Shown: positions 44,739 through 52,756 of the stretch, piece by piece
Layout of the letters: each line of letters begins with the position of its first letter
Numbering within the stretch: position 1 is the stretch's first letter
Assembly: GCF_017874715.1 (NCBI RefSeq)
Contig: NZ_JAGGLR010000011.1
Coordinates: 248,001-312,000, forward strand
DNA: 64,000 nucleotides
Source of the DNA: Streptomyces iranensis
GTDB lineage: Bacteria; Actinomycetota; Actinomycetes; Streptomycetales; Streptomycetaceae
Reading direction: 5' to 3'
Position numbers and translations under genes: made by a program
Notes under the pieces: generated by a model
Databases searched by the model: none
What the model saw: the letters and a program-made list of their open reading frames with translations, nothing else
Told to the model about the DNA's origin: nothing

Positions 44739-44854
44739 AATACTATCCACATCGCAGAAGACCCCGACGCTCTGCCGCCCCCGGCTGGCCGGCACCCCAC
44801 TCCGGTTCCGGCCCATCACCCGTACTCGCACGCCCTCAAGAAAGGGGAGATCTC

Positions 44855-45244
44855 ATGGCACGCATGTTCCTCAACGGCCAGGCGATGGAGGGTGGCCCCT
44901 TCCATCACCACCTGCGCGGAGCCCCCCTCGTGGCCCGGACCCGCACCGCCCCCGGCTACCGCCTCTTCTCGATCCGGGACACCTGCCCCGGGCTGCTGCC
45001 CGACCCCGGTGCCGGCACCGCGGTGGAAGGCGAGGTCTACGACGTCCCCGACGAGGTGCTGCGCGACCACCTGCTGCCCGCCGAGCCGCCGGAACTGGAG
45101 TTCGGGATCATCCGGCTCCCGGACGGTTCCTCGTCCTTCTCGATGGTCCTTCGCCGCGGCGAGCTGGAGAGGGGCGTTCACAAGGAGATCACCGACTTCG
45201 GCGGCTGGCGTCCGTACCTGAAGAGCCTCGGCCGGGAGCACTGA
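44855..45244 (+). CDS. Allophanate hydrolase-related (gamma-glutamylcyclotransferase-like) protein
   Basis: 129-residue protein resembling the C-terminal domain of allophanate hydrolase (MARMFLNGQAMEGG, RTAPGYRLFSIRDTCPGLLPD, VEGEVYDVPDEVLRDHLLPAEPPELEFGIIRLPDGS). ATG 44855 is preceded by AAAGGGGAGA; longer in-frame starts lack this. First gene of the hyi-glxR-gcl operon and overlaps hyi, which links it to ureide nitrogen metabolism, but its activity is unproven. Confidence 0.75.
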   Translation: MARMFLNGQAMEGGPFHHHLRGAPLVARTRTAPGYRLFSIRDTCPGLLPDPGAGTAVEGEVYDVPDEVLRDHLLPAEPPELEFGIIRLPDGSSSFSMVLRRGELERGVHKEITDFGGWRPYLKSLGREH

Positions 45245-46074
45245 TGAAGAGCCGACTTCCCTGCACGGTCAATCTGTCAATCCTGTTCACCGAGCTGCCG
45301 CTGCTCGAGCGTCCGGCCGCCGCGAAGGCCGCGGGGTTCGACGCGGTCGAATTCTGGTGGCCCTACCCGACGGCCGTGCCGACGGACGCGGAGGCCGATG
45401 CCTTCGTGCGGGCGGTGCGTGCCGCCGGTGTCCGCCTGACCGGCCTGAACTTCTTCGCCGGGGACATGCCCGGGGGCGACCGGGGCCTGGTGTCCTGGCC
45501 GGGCCGGGCCGCGGAGTTCCGCGACAACATCGACGTCACCATGGCGATCGGCGAGCAACTGGGATGCCGTTCGTTCAACGCGCTGTACGGCAACCGGGTC
45601 GACGGCGCCGCCCCGGCGGAGCAGGACGACCTGGCGGTGGAGAACCTGGCGCTGGCGGCCAAGGCCGCCGAGCGCGTAGGCGGCACGATCCTGCTGGAGC
45701 CGGTCAGCGGCGCCCCGGCGTATCCGCTGCTCACCGCGGCGGACACGACCGCCGTCATCGACCGGGTGGCGGCCGAGTCCGGCAGCCGCAACCTCCGTCT
45801 CCTGGCCGACCTCTACCACCTCTCCGTCAACGGTGACGACGTGGCCGGGGTGATCGCCACTCACGCCGACCGCATCGGCCATGTCCAGATCGCCGACGCA
45901 CCCGGGCGGGGCGCGCCCGGTACGGGACGGCTGGACCTCGACGGGCTGTTGCTGCGCCTCCAGGCCGCGGGCTACGGCGGCTGGGTGGGCCTGGAGTACA
46001 AGTCCGAGGGCCCGAGCGCGGACAGCTTCGACTGGCTCCCACGCGAGCGGCGCGGCAGCGACCGCCACGCCTGA
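45244..46074 (+). CDS. hyi: Hydroxypyruvate isomerase
   Basis: 276-residue TIM-barrel protein of the xylose isomerase-like family; CTVNLSILFTELPLLERPAAAKAAGFDAVEFWWPYP, LEPVSGAPAYPL, LLADLYHLSVNGDD, HVQIADAPGRGAPGTGRLD and VGLEYKSEG match Hyi, including conserved Glu and Asp metal/substrate ligands. It interconverts hydroxypyruvate and tartronate semialdehyde. ATG overlaps the preceding stop. Co-transcribed with glxR and gcl. Confidence 0.93.
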   Translation: MKSRLPCTVNLSILFTELPLLERPAAAKAAGFDAVEFWWPYPTAVPTDAEADAFVRAVRAAGVRLTGLNFFAGDMPGGDRGLVSWPGRAAEFRDNIDVTMAIGEQLGCRSFNALYGNRVDGAAPAEQDDLAVENLALAAKAAERVGGTILLEPVSGAPAYPLLTAADTTAVIDRVAAESGSRNLRLLADLYHLSVNGDDVAGVIATHADRIGHVQIADAPGRGAPGTGRLDLDGLLLRLQAAGYGGWVGLEYKSEGPSADSFDWLPRERRGSDRHA

Positions 46075-46107
46075 CCCGGTCCCTGACCCGCCGTTCCGGA
46101 CCACCAC

Positions 46108-46143
46108 GACGACATGGACGACACGGACGACACGGACGACTCG
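46108..46143 (+). repeat. Four-copy 9-bp tandem repeat before glxR
   Basis: GACGACATG, GACGACACG, GACGACACG, GACGACTCG in tandem in the hyi-glxR spacer, ending 12 bases before the glxR ATG. Could be read as an N-terminal DDTDDT extension from an ATG at 46114, but the conserved protein starts at 46156. Confidence 0.6.
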
Positions 46144-46155
46144 AAGGAACCTACG

Positions 46156-47052
46156 ATGATCGCCACTTCCCGGAAGATCGCCTTCATCGGCCTGGGCATC
46201 ATGGGCGGCCCGATGGCCGCCAACCTGGTGAAGGCCGGACACACCGTCACTGGCCACAACCGCAGCCGCGCGGCCGTGGACACCCTGGCCGCGGCCGGTG
46301 GCAGGGGCGCCGACAGCATCGCCGAGGCGGTGCGCGAAGCCGAGGTCGTGATCACCATGGTCCCGGCCGACCCGCAGGTGAAGGAGATCGTCCTCGGCGA
46401 GGGCGGCGTCCTGGAACACGCCAGGCCGGGCAGCTTGCTGATCGACATGAGCAGTATCACCCCGCAGACCTCGCTGGAGGTGGCCGCCGCCGCGCGGGAC
46501 AAGGGCCTGCGTACGCTCGACGCCCCGGTGTCCGGCGGCGAGGCGGGCGCCATCGAGGGAGTGCTGTCCATCATGGTCGGCGGCGACCCGGACGACTTCG
46601 CCGACGCCAGGCCGGTGTTCGAGGCACTGGGCACCACCATCGTGCACGTCGGCCCGCACGGGGCCGGGCAGACGGTCAAGGCCGCCAACCAGCTGATGGT
46701 GGCCATCCACCTGCAGTCCCTGGCCGAGGCCGTGGTCTTCCTGGAGAACGCGGGCGTGGACCTGGAGGCGGCACTGGAGGTCCTGGGCGGGGGCCTGGCC
46801 GGCTCCACCGTCCTGGCCCGCAAGCGGCAGGCGGTGCTCGACCGCGACTTCAAGCCCGGCTTCCGTATCGACCTGCATCACAAGGACATGGGCATCGTCA
46901 CCGACGCGGCACGGGCCGTGGGGACGCCCCTGCCGGTCGGCGCTCTCGTCGCCCAACTGGTCGCCTCGGCCCGCGCCCGCGGCGACGGCGGGCTCGACCA
47001 CTCCGCCCTGCTGCGCGGCGTCGAGCGGCTGGCCGGCCGCGCCACCCACTGA
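46156..47052 (+). CDS. glxR: Tartronate semialdehyde reductase (2-hydroxy-3-oxopropionate reductase)
   Basis: 298-residue beta-hydroxyacid dehydrogenase. NAD(P) motif IAFIGLGIMGGPMAANLVKAGHTV near residues 7-30, substrate loop DAPVSGGEAGAIEGVLSIMVGG, and catalytic Lys in GAGQTVKAANQLMVA. Reduces tartronate semialdehyde to D-glycerate, the step after Gcl. Start chosen where the Rossmann fold begins. Confidence 0.93.
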   Translation: MIATSRKIAFIGLGIMGGPMAANLVKAGHTVTGHNRSRAAVDTLAAAGGRGADSIAEAVREAEVVITMVPADPQVKEIVLGEGGVLEHARPGSLLIDMSSITPQTSLEVAAAARDKGLRTLDAPVSGGEAGAIEGVLSIMVGGDPDDFADARPVFEALGTTIVHVGPHGAGQTVKAANQLMVAIHLQSLAEAVVFLENAGVDLEAALEVLGGGLAGSTVLARKRQAVLDRDFKPGFRIDLHHKDMGIVTDAARAVGTPLPVGALVAQLVASARARGDGGLDHSALLRGVERLAGRATH

Positions 47053-47089
47053 ACCCACCCCCGATTGTCCAATCGACAGGAGCATCCCC

Positions 47090-48868
47090 ATGGCTCGAAT
47101 GACCGCGGCCCAGGCGGCGGTGGAGATCCTCAAGCGTGAGGGAACCACCCATGTCTTCGGTCTGCCCGGTGCGGCGATCAATCCCTTCTACTCCGCGATG
47201 CGCACCAACGGCGGCCTGACGCATGTCCTCGCCCGGCATGTGGAGGGGGCCTCGCACATGGCCGAGGGCTACACCCGCGCGAAGGCCGGGAACATCGGGG
47301 TCTGCGTGGGCACCAGCGGCCCCGCGGGCACCGACATGATCACCGGTCTGTACTCGGCCGCGGCGGACTCGATCCCGATCCTGTGCATCACCGGCCAGGC
47401 ACCGGTGGCCAAGCTGCACAAGGAGGACTTCCAGGCCGTCGACATCGCCTCCATCGCGGGGCCGCTGACCAAGATGGCGATGACCGTGCTGGAGCCGGCG
47501 CAGGTGCCCGGCGCGTTCCAGCAGGCGTTCCACCTCATGCGTTCCGGCCGGCCCGGTCCGGTGCTGATCGATCTGCCGATCGACGTCCAGATGGCGGAGA
47601 TCGAGTTCGACCTGGAGACGTACGAGCCGCTTCCGGCCCATCGGCCGGTCGCCACCCGGGCGCAGATCGACAAGGCCGTCCAGCTGCTCCAGGCCGCCGA
47701 ACGGCCGCTGATCGTCGCCGGCGGCGGCGTCATCAACGCCGACGCGAGCGAATCGCTGGTGGAGTTCGCCCAGCTGACCGGGGTGCCGGTGGTGCCCACG
47801 CTGATGGGCTGGGGCTCCATCCCCGACGACCATCCGCTCATGGCGGGCATGGTCGGTCTGCAGACCTCCCACCGCTACGGCAATGCCACCCTGCTGGAGT
47901 CCGACTTCGTCCTCGGTGTCGGCAACCGCTGGGCGAACCGCCACACCGGCGGCCTCGACACGTACACCCGGGGCCGCACCTTCGTCCACGTCGACATCGA
48001 ACCCACCCAGATCGGCCGGGTCTTTCCCCCCGACTACGGCATCGTCTCCGACGCCGGGCCCGCGCTGGAGCTCTTCGTCGCGGCGGCGCGGGAGCTGAAG
48101 GCCGACGGAGCCCTCAGGGACCGCGGCGACTGGGCCGACAGCTGCCGGCAGCGCAAGGCCACCATGCTCCGCAGGACCCACTTCGACCAGGTGCCGGTCA
48201 AGCCGCAGCGGGTCTACGAGGAGATGAACAAGGCGTTCGGGCCCGACACGCGCTACGTCTCCACGATCGGCCTTTCCCAGATCCAGGCCGCGCAGATGCT
48301 CCACGTCTACCGCCCCCGGCACTGGATCAACGCCGGCCAGGCCGGGCCGCTGGGCTGGACCGTGCCCGCCGCCCTGGGAGTCGCGACCGCCGATCCGGGC
48401 GCCACCGTCGTCGCCCTCTCCGGCGACTACGACTTCCAATTCATGATCGAGGAACTCGCCGTCGGCGCCCAGTTCCAGATCCCCTACCTCCACATCGTCG
48501 TCAACAACGCCTACCTCGGTCTGATCCGCCAGGCGCAGCGCGGCTTCGACATGGACTACTGCGTCCAGCTGTCCTTCGACAACGTCAACGCCCCCGAGCT
48601 GGGCGGCTACGGCGTCGACCACGTCAAGGTCGCCGAGGGGCTGGGCTGCAAGGCCGTCCGCGTGCTCGAGCCCGACCGCATCGCGCCCGCCATCGAGGAG
48701 GCCAAGAAGCTCATGGCCGAGCACCGGGTACCGGTGGTCGTCGAGGTCATCCTCGAACGCGTCACCAACGTGTCCATGGGAACCGAACTCGACAACGTCG
48801 CGGAGTTCGAGGAAGTGGCCACCGGCCCCCACCACGCCCCGACGGCGCTCCGCGTGGCCCTCGGCTGA
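47090..48868 (+). CDS. gcl: Glyoxylate carboligase
   Basis: 592-residue thiamine-diphosphate enzyme joining two glyoxylates to tartronate semialdehyde with CO2 release. Diagnostic: LARHVEGASHMAEGYTRA, where V51 replaces the Glu found in nearly all other ThDP enzymes, exactly as in E. coli Gcl. HKEDFQAVDIASI and HLMRSGRPGPVLIDLP also match, and the ThDP/Mg motif is SGDYDFQFMIEELAVGAQ ... NNAYLG. Length equals the family. Last intact gene of the operon; a broken allantoicase gene follows after 23 bases. Confidence 0.96.
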   Translation: MARMTAAQAAVEILKREGTTHVFGLPGAAINPFYSAMRTNGGLTHVLARHVEGASHMAEGYTRAKAGNIGVCVGTSGPAGTDMITGLYSAAADSIPILCITGQAPVAKLHKEDFQAVDIASIAGPLTKMAMTVLEPAQVPGAFQQAFHLMRSGRPGPVLIDLPIDVQMAEIEFDLETYEPLPAHRPVATRAQIDKAVQLLQAAERPLIVAGGGVINADASESLVEFAQLTGVPVVPTLMGWGSIPDDHPLMAGMVGLQTSHRYGNATLLESDFVLGVGNRWANRHTGGLDTYTRGRTFVHVDIEPTQIGRVFPPDYGIVSDAGPALELFVAAARELKADGALRDRGDWADSCRQRKATMLRRTHFDQVPVKPQRVYEEMNKAFGPDTRYVSTIGLSQIQAAQMLHVYRPRHWINAGQAGPLGWTVPAALGVATADPGATVVALSGDYDFQFMIEELAVGAQFQIPYLHIVVNNAYLGLIRQAQRGFDMDYCVQLSFDNVNAPELGGYGVDHVKVAEGLGCKAVRVLEPDRIAPAIEEAKKLMAEHRVPVVVEVILERVTNVSMGTELDNVAEFEEVATGPHHAPTALRVALG

Positions 48869-48960
48869 CCCCCGGGAACAGGAGAGAGAGCATGAGCGAC
48901 TTCACCCGGCTTCCCGATCTCGCCGCCCGTGCCCTCGGCGGCGGTGTCGTCGCGGCCAAG

Positions 48961-49097
48961 CCGCGCGTCAGCATGGTGTCCGTCATAGCCTTGCGCCGGT
49001 ACTTCGTGACGAAAACCAAGTGAACTGCAGGTTGTAGACAACGTGACGGCCCGTGCGTATATCGGGATTCGGGTTCCAGCGTGGTGACATGAATCAT
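48961..49097 (-). pseudogene. tnpA: Truncated TnpA (Y1 transposase) fragment
   Basis: From an ATG at 49097 the frame reads MIHVTTLEPESRYTHGPSR, then after small compensating frame changes HLVFVTKYRRKAMTDTMLTRG, the N-terminus of IS200-type Y1 transposases. It stops abruptly at the allantoicase junction. The HUH motif and catalytic Tyr are gone. Confidence 0.75.
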
Positions 49098-49115
49098 GTA
49101 TGTATGGTGATCGCT

Positions 49116-50342
49116 ATGCAGCTCAGGTATGGGTTCCGTCTGTACCCGAACGCCGGTCAGCGTGCTGCGCTGGCAAGGGCGTTCGGGTGTGCGCGGGTGG
49201 TCTTCAACGACGCGTTGCGCGTCCGTGAGGACGCCCGCGCCGTCGGGCTGCCGTTCGTCACTGCCGGTGAGCTGTCGAAGCGGCTCACAGCGTCGAAGAA
49301 GACCCCGGTGCGAGGCATGGATGACCGAGGTGTCTCGGTGATCCTCCAGCAGTCCCTGCGGGACCTGGACATCGCGTACCGGAACTTCTTCGACGGCCTC
49401 AAGGGCAAGCGCCCCAAGATGGGGCCGCCCCGCTTCAAGAGCCGGAAGGACACCCGGCAGGCAATCAGGTTCACCGCGAACGCCGGATGGAAGATCACCC
49501 CCGCTGGCAAGCTGCGCCTTCCCAAGGTCGGCGATGTGCCCGTGAAGTGGTCGCGTATGTTGCCGTCCATCCCGTCCACCGTGACCGTGATCAAGGACAG
49601 CGCGGGTCGTTACTTCGCCTCGTTCGTCGTGGAGACCGGCTGCGAGGAAGTCCTGCCGCCAGTCACACCCGAGGTCGGCATAGACCTCGGACTGGGGCAC
49701 TTCGCCGTTCTCTCGGACGGCCGGAAGATCGACAGTCCGCGCTTCCTGCGCCGGGCTGAGAAGCAGCTCAAGAAGGCTCAGCGCTCCCTCTCCCGTAAGG
49801 AGAAGGGGAGCGCCAACCGAGACAAGGCCCGGCTTCGTGTCGCCCGCGCTCACGCGACGGTGGCCGATGCGCGCCGCGAGTTCCACCACCAGCTCTCCAC
49901 CAAGCTGATCCGCGAAAACCAAGCCATCGCGGTGGAAGATCTGGCGGTCAAGGGACTCGCCCGCACACGCCTGGCCAAGTCTGTGCACGACGCCGGATGG
50001 TCGCAGTTCGTGACCATGCTCGAATACAAGGCCAGCCGGTACGGGCGTACCTTCGTGCGCATCGGCCGATTCGAGCCGACCTCTCAGGTTTGCTCGGCCT
50101 GTGGCATCAAGGACGGCCCCAAGCCCCTGCACGTCCGCGTATGGATGTGCCAGTTGTGCGGGACCGTCCTGGACCGAGACATCAATGCGGCGGTCAACGT
50201 CGCCAAGGCGGCCGGACTGGCCGTGTCAGCCCGCGGAGCGCAGGTAAGACCGGTATCCGTACCGGCACAGCGCGTTGAAGCAGGAACCCACCCGAAGTCG
50301 CGCCCGACAACCGCGCGGCAGGCGGGAATCGCCCTCCTTTAG
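49116..50342 (+). CDS. tnpB: TnpB RNA-guided endonuclease, IS605-family
   Basis: 408-residue TnpB. N-terminal MQLRYGFRLYPNAGQRAALARAFGCARVVFNDAL; RuvC residues Asp in GIDLGLGHFAVLSDG, Glu in AVEDLAVKGLA and Asp in LDRDINAAVNVAKA are all present; the zinc finger CSACG ... CQLCG with four Cys is intact. All catalytic features being kept, it may still be an active nuclease. Start at ATG 49116, where homology begins. Its 3' end runs into the element's right end, the usual source of the guide omega-RNA. Confidence 0.92.
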   Translation: MQLRYGFRLYPNAGQRAALARAFGCARVVFNDALRVREDARAVGLPFVTAGELSKRLTASKKTPVRGMDDRGVSVILQQSLRDLDIAYRNFFDGLKGKRPKMGPPRFKSRKDTRQAIRFTANAGWKITPAGKLRLPKVGDVPVKWSRMLPSIPSTVTVIKDSAGRYFASFVVETGCEEVLPPVTPEVGIDLGLGHFAVLSDGRKIDSPRFLRRAEKQLKKAQRSLSRKEKGSANRDKARLRVARAHATVADARREFHHQLSTKLIRENQAIAVEDLAVKGLARTRLAKSVHDAGWSQFVTMLEYKASRYGRTFVRIGRFEPTSQVCSACGIKDGPKPLHVRVWMCQLCGTVLDRDINAAVNVAKAAGLAVSARGAQVRPVSVPAQRVEAGTHPKSRPTTARQAGIALL

Positions 50343-50379
50343 GCGGGTGAGGATGTCAATCCCCGCCCAACAACCTGCT
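50200..50379 (+). ncRNA. Candidate TnpB omega-RNA with adjacent guide
   Basis: In IS200/IS605 elements the omega-RNA comes from the 3' end of tnpB plus the right end, and the guide is the flanking DNA just past GATGTCAA. Here the guide would be TCCCCGCCCAACAACCTGCT (50360-50379), allantoicase sequence. Coordinates of the 5' end are approximate and based on family knowledge, not on a fold. Confidence 0.4.
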
Positions 50380-50777
50380 GGTCCCCGGGGCTTCCCCGGG
50401 TGATGGGCGACGGATGGGAAACCCGCCGACGCCGCGGTGGCGGCAACGACTGGGTGATCGTCGAACTCGCCGCGGGCACGGACACCTCACCCAAGCGGCG
50501 CTCGACACCTCGTACTTCATCGGAAACTCCCCGGGGTCGGCACGGCTGCGGGGCATCGACGCCACGGTGGCGGACCCGGACGATCCCGGGGCCTGGTCCG
50601 ACCTGCTGCCGCGCACCCGGCTGCAGCGGGACACCCGGCACCGCTTCCGTATCGGCGCCTCCCGCCCCGTCAGCCGCGTTAGGCTCGACATCTATCCCGA
50701 CGGTGGCCTGGCGCGGCTCCGGCTGTTCGGCGAGCCCACCCCCGCCGGCCTCGCCACGCTCGGGCTGCGTCTGCGGC

Positions 50778-50936
50778 CGGTTGTCCCTGGATCCGGCCTC
50801 CCTGAAAGCCGTCGGCATCCAGCGGGCCTACGCTCTGACCGAACTGGAGCCCGACGTCCCCCGCTGCCTCGCACAGGCGGGGCCCCTGCTGGAGCGGGTG
50901 GCGGCGCGCATGGCGAGGGACTTCCTGCCCGTCTGA
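50778..50936 (+). pseudogene. C-terminal fragment resembling glycerate kinase
   Basis: The frame ends with LSLDPASLKAVGIQRAYALTELEPDVPRCLAQAGPLLERVAARMARDFLPV read in pieces; the YALTELEPD block followed by a PLLERVAARMARD helix resembles the end of actinobacterial glycerate kinases. It abuts allantoicase sequence with no start of its own, so a deletion seems to have fused the two relics. Glycerate kinase is the next step after glxR, which supports the assignment, but recognition rests on a short stretch. Confidence 0.45.
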
Positions 50937-51048
50937 AGCCGACGCGGCCACGTCGTGGCGCATCCCGCGCCAGGTCGGGCATGGCCACCGATCGGCGTCC
51001 TCGCCGGGTGTGAGGCCCGGGAGGGCCTGCGTCATTCATACTGGTCGC

Positions 51049-51417
51049 ATGTCCGCCATGCCTGCCGCCGAGCCGTCACCGCCCGCCGCCGAGGTGCTGC
51101 GCCAGCGCTACGCGCGAAGGCTCCCCGACGTGCTCGGCCGGCTGGCCGGGCCGACCCACGGCTCCGTCCAGCTGCCGCTGCATGTGGCGTGGTCGGGACT
51201 GACACGGTTCGATCTGGACCGACCGCGGTCGAGGATGAGCATGTACCGCACGGTGCTCGCCGAAGGGCAGCACGATGACCTGATCGCCCTGCTGAACCGG
51301 GATCTCCTCATCGCCCAGTGGCCCGTCCTGCGCACGCTGATCAGCCGGGCCATCCGCGACGTGTGGGAGGAGGCTTTCCCCGAACTGGCTTCGGCCCGTC
51401 CGGGAGCCGCGGCGTGA
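51049..51417 (+). CDS. Partner protein of AbiEii-type nucleotidyltransferase
   Basis: 122-residue protein without a recognised domain (EVLRQRYARRLPDVLGRLAGPTHGSVQLPLHVAWSGLTRFDLDRPRSRMSMYRTVLAEGQHDDLIALLNRDLLIAQWPVLRTLI in segments). Its stop overlaps the GTG of the nucleotidyltransferase gene. The gene order and coupling suggest the antitoxin or adaptor of an AbiE-like pair; no HTH is evident, so this is inference. Confidence 0.65.
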   Translation: MSAMPAAEPSPPAAEVLRQRYARRLPDVLGRLAGPTHGSVQLPLHVAWSGLTRFDLDRPRSRMSMYRTVLAEGQHDDLIALLNRDLLIAQWPVLRTLISRAIRDVWEEAFPELASARPGAAA

Positions 51418-52079
51418 ACCTCAGCGAGCTCCACCGCAGGCTCCTCTCCGACGTCCTGGCCATCGGCTCTCCCTACCCCCTGGTCATCACCGGCGGGTAC
51501 GCCGTCCAGGCGCACGGCCTGGTCGACCGGCTCAGCCAGGACCTCGACGTAGCCACGGAGAACCCCGCACCCATGGCGGAGATCACCCGCTCCCTCATCG
51601 CCGGACTGGCCGACCGCGGCTGGCAGGTGAGAGAGGTGGGCGTGGACCCGCTCTCCGGCCGCCTCGTGGTCACGGATCCCGCCAGCGGTGAGCAGTGCGA
51701 GGTCGACATCCTCAAAGAGGCGTTCTGGCGCCCACCCACGGCGACCGAGTACGGACCCGTCCTCGCCCTGGACGACGTCATCGGCACGAAGGTGCGCGCG
51801 CTGGCCGACCGCGGCGCCGTGCGTGACCTCATCGACGTCCACGCAGCTTCCCGCCTCCACACCACCGCGGATCTGGAGCGACTCGGCCGCCGCCACGCCC
51901 GCGACGAGTTCTGTCTCGAGGATCTCCAGGCGCGTCTGGCGGGTGCGGAGTGGTACGAGGACGAGGAATTCATCGCCTACGGCCTTACCGAGGCGGACAC
52001 GGACACCCTGCGAGCCTGGGCTCGGGACTGGGCCGACGACCTTACCCAGCGGCTGCACGAGGAGCCCACGGACGACTGA
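51414..52079 (+). CDS. Nucleotidyltransferase, AbiEii/AbiGii toxin-like
   Basis: 221-residue protein of the nucleotidyltransferase fold. The motif VITGGYAVQAHGLVDRLSQDLDVATE carries the GG and DxD of AbiEii-type enzymes, with a further acidic EVDILKEAF, and RALADRGAVRDLIDVHAA in the C-terminal helical part. AbiEii toxins inhibit growth on phage infection, some by modifying tRNA; whether this protein is toxic is unknown. GTG overlaps the partner gene's stop. Confidence 0.8.
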   Translation: MNLSELHRRLLSDVLAIGSPYPLVITGGYAVQAHGLVDRLSQDLDVATENPAPMAEITRSLIAGLADRGWQVREVGVDPLSGRLVVTDPASGEQCEVDILKEAFWRPPTATEYGPVLALDDVIGTKVRALADRGAVRDLIDVHAASRLHTTADLERLGRRHARDEFCLEDLQARLAGAEWYEDEEFIAYGLTEADTDTLRAWARDWADDLTQRLHEEPTDD

Positions 52080-52117
52080 TCGGCCTTGTCCGGGGACTCG
52101 GCCCCGCCGGGGACCGG

Positions 52118-52756
52118 TCACCCGAAGACCGCGTCGTGGAACGCGATTTCCGCCTCCAGCATGCCGGTGAACCAGCGGGTCAGCCGCTCCTGGGGGATGT
52201 CGTCCGGCAGGGCGTCGACCTCCGCCGCGAGAGCCCGTACCCCGTCCCGGAACGCCTGGTCGGCGTGGAGCGCCACCCAGGCGCTCATCGCGCCGTCGGG
52301 GACGGCGCCGTGCTCATGTGCCCGGGTGCACCAGGTGAGGTAGAGCCTCTCCGCGGCGAACAGCATGGTCATCACCGCCGGGTAGCCGCCTTCGCGCGCC
52401 ACGTCGAGCGCGTACCGCGACAGCACCTCGGCCCGCCGGGCGGCGTCCGGCCGGGCGGGGACGGGCCAGGCGGCGCGGGTTTCGCGGAAGTAGTCCGCCT
52501 GGGTGGTGGTCAGCGCGTGGACCGCACGGGCGTTGCGCTCCAGCGCCGTCCGGCCGGGGGCGCCCCACACGGCCAGTCCGTGCAGCCGGGTGGCCGTCTC
52601 CACGAACGCGGCCTCGATCTCCAGGTAGTCGGCGTAGTCGGCGTCGCTGATCGTGCCGGCCGTGACCTCGGTGACGAAGCGCATGCGCAGCGCCTGTTCC
52701 ATGACCGGTGCGGCGGCCTTCAGGAGCCGCTCGGACCGGCTCACCGGGAGAGCCAT
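52118..52756 (-). CDS. TenA-family protein
   Basis: 212-residue all-helical TenA/THI-4-like protein (FVTEVTAGTISDADYADYLEIEAAFVETATRLHGLAVW, YPAVMTMLFAAERLYLTWC). The region where classical TenA has its catalytic Cys reads VMTMLFAAE, so it resembles the Cys-less TenA_E group. Known members hydrolyse damaged thiamine pyrimidines, but in this sugar/nucleoside-like operon another amine-releasing or oxygen-dependent role is possible. Overlaps the preceding gene by 16 bases. Confidence 0.75.
   Translation of the reverse strand: MALPVSRSERLLKAAAPVMEQALRMRFVTEVTAGTISDADYADYLEIEAAFVETATRLHGLAVWGAPGRTALERNARAVHALTTTQADYFRETRAAWPVPARPDAARRAEVLSRYALDVAREGGYPAVMTMLFAAERLYLTWCTRAHEHGAVPDGAMSAWVALHADQAFRDGVRALAAEVDALPDDIPQERLTRWFTGMLEAEIAFHDAVFG

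Larger units (their letters stand above)
44301..44854. other. Divergent control region of symporter and glyoxylate operons
   Basis: No gene accepted. Contains AT-rich patches and at least two IclR-like dyads: TTCGCCATGCGGAA (44537-44550) and TTCCGCATTGCAGAA (44724-44738), with a further half-site CATCGCAGAA around 44749-44758. Promoters for both divergent operons must lie here. Confidence 0.65.
48961..50359. mobile_element. IS200/IS605-family element with decayed tnpA and intact tnpB
   Basis: Divergent tnpA (truncated) and tnpB (full length) in IS605 order. The left end was lost together with most of tnpA, so the left boundary, next to allantoicase codon ~23, is a deletion junction. The right end should lie near 50359, after a hairpin-forming segment (CGCC 50330-50333 with GGCG 50342-50345) and GAGGATGTCAA (50349-50359); allantoicase sequence resumes immediately after. 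With no left end and no transposase the element is probably immobile. Confidence 0.8.
48892..50777 (+). pseudogene. alc: Allantoicase, interrupted by IS element and frameshifted
   Basis: The 5' part (48892 to ~48960) reads MSDFTRLPDLAARALGGGVVAA, the conserved allantoicase start, preceded by GGAGAGAG. The frame is then replaced by the IS200/IS605-type element. Beyond it, from 50360, allantoicase resumes as NNLLVPGASP (after a loss of only ~6 codons at the insertion), then GDGWETRRRRGGGNDWVIVELA, and in another frame LDTSYFIGNSPGSARLRGIDA, LLPRTRLQRDTRHRFRI, VRLDIYPDGGLARLRLFGE. At least two frameshifts plus the insertion make it non-functional. Allantoicase would make ureidoglycolate, the source of glyoxylate for the upstream operon. 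Confidence 0.85.

Noticed and set aside
46114..46155. N-terminal DDTDDT extension of the tartronate semialdehyde reductase
   Set aside because: It is encoded by a 9-bp tandem repeat, and the conserved protein begins at 46156.
48762..50132. 456-codon minus-strand frame across the IS element
   Set aside because: Only about 45 codons resemble TnpA; the rest is the antisense of tnpB and gcl.
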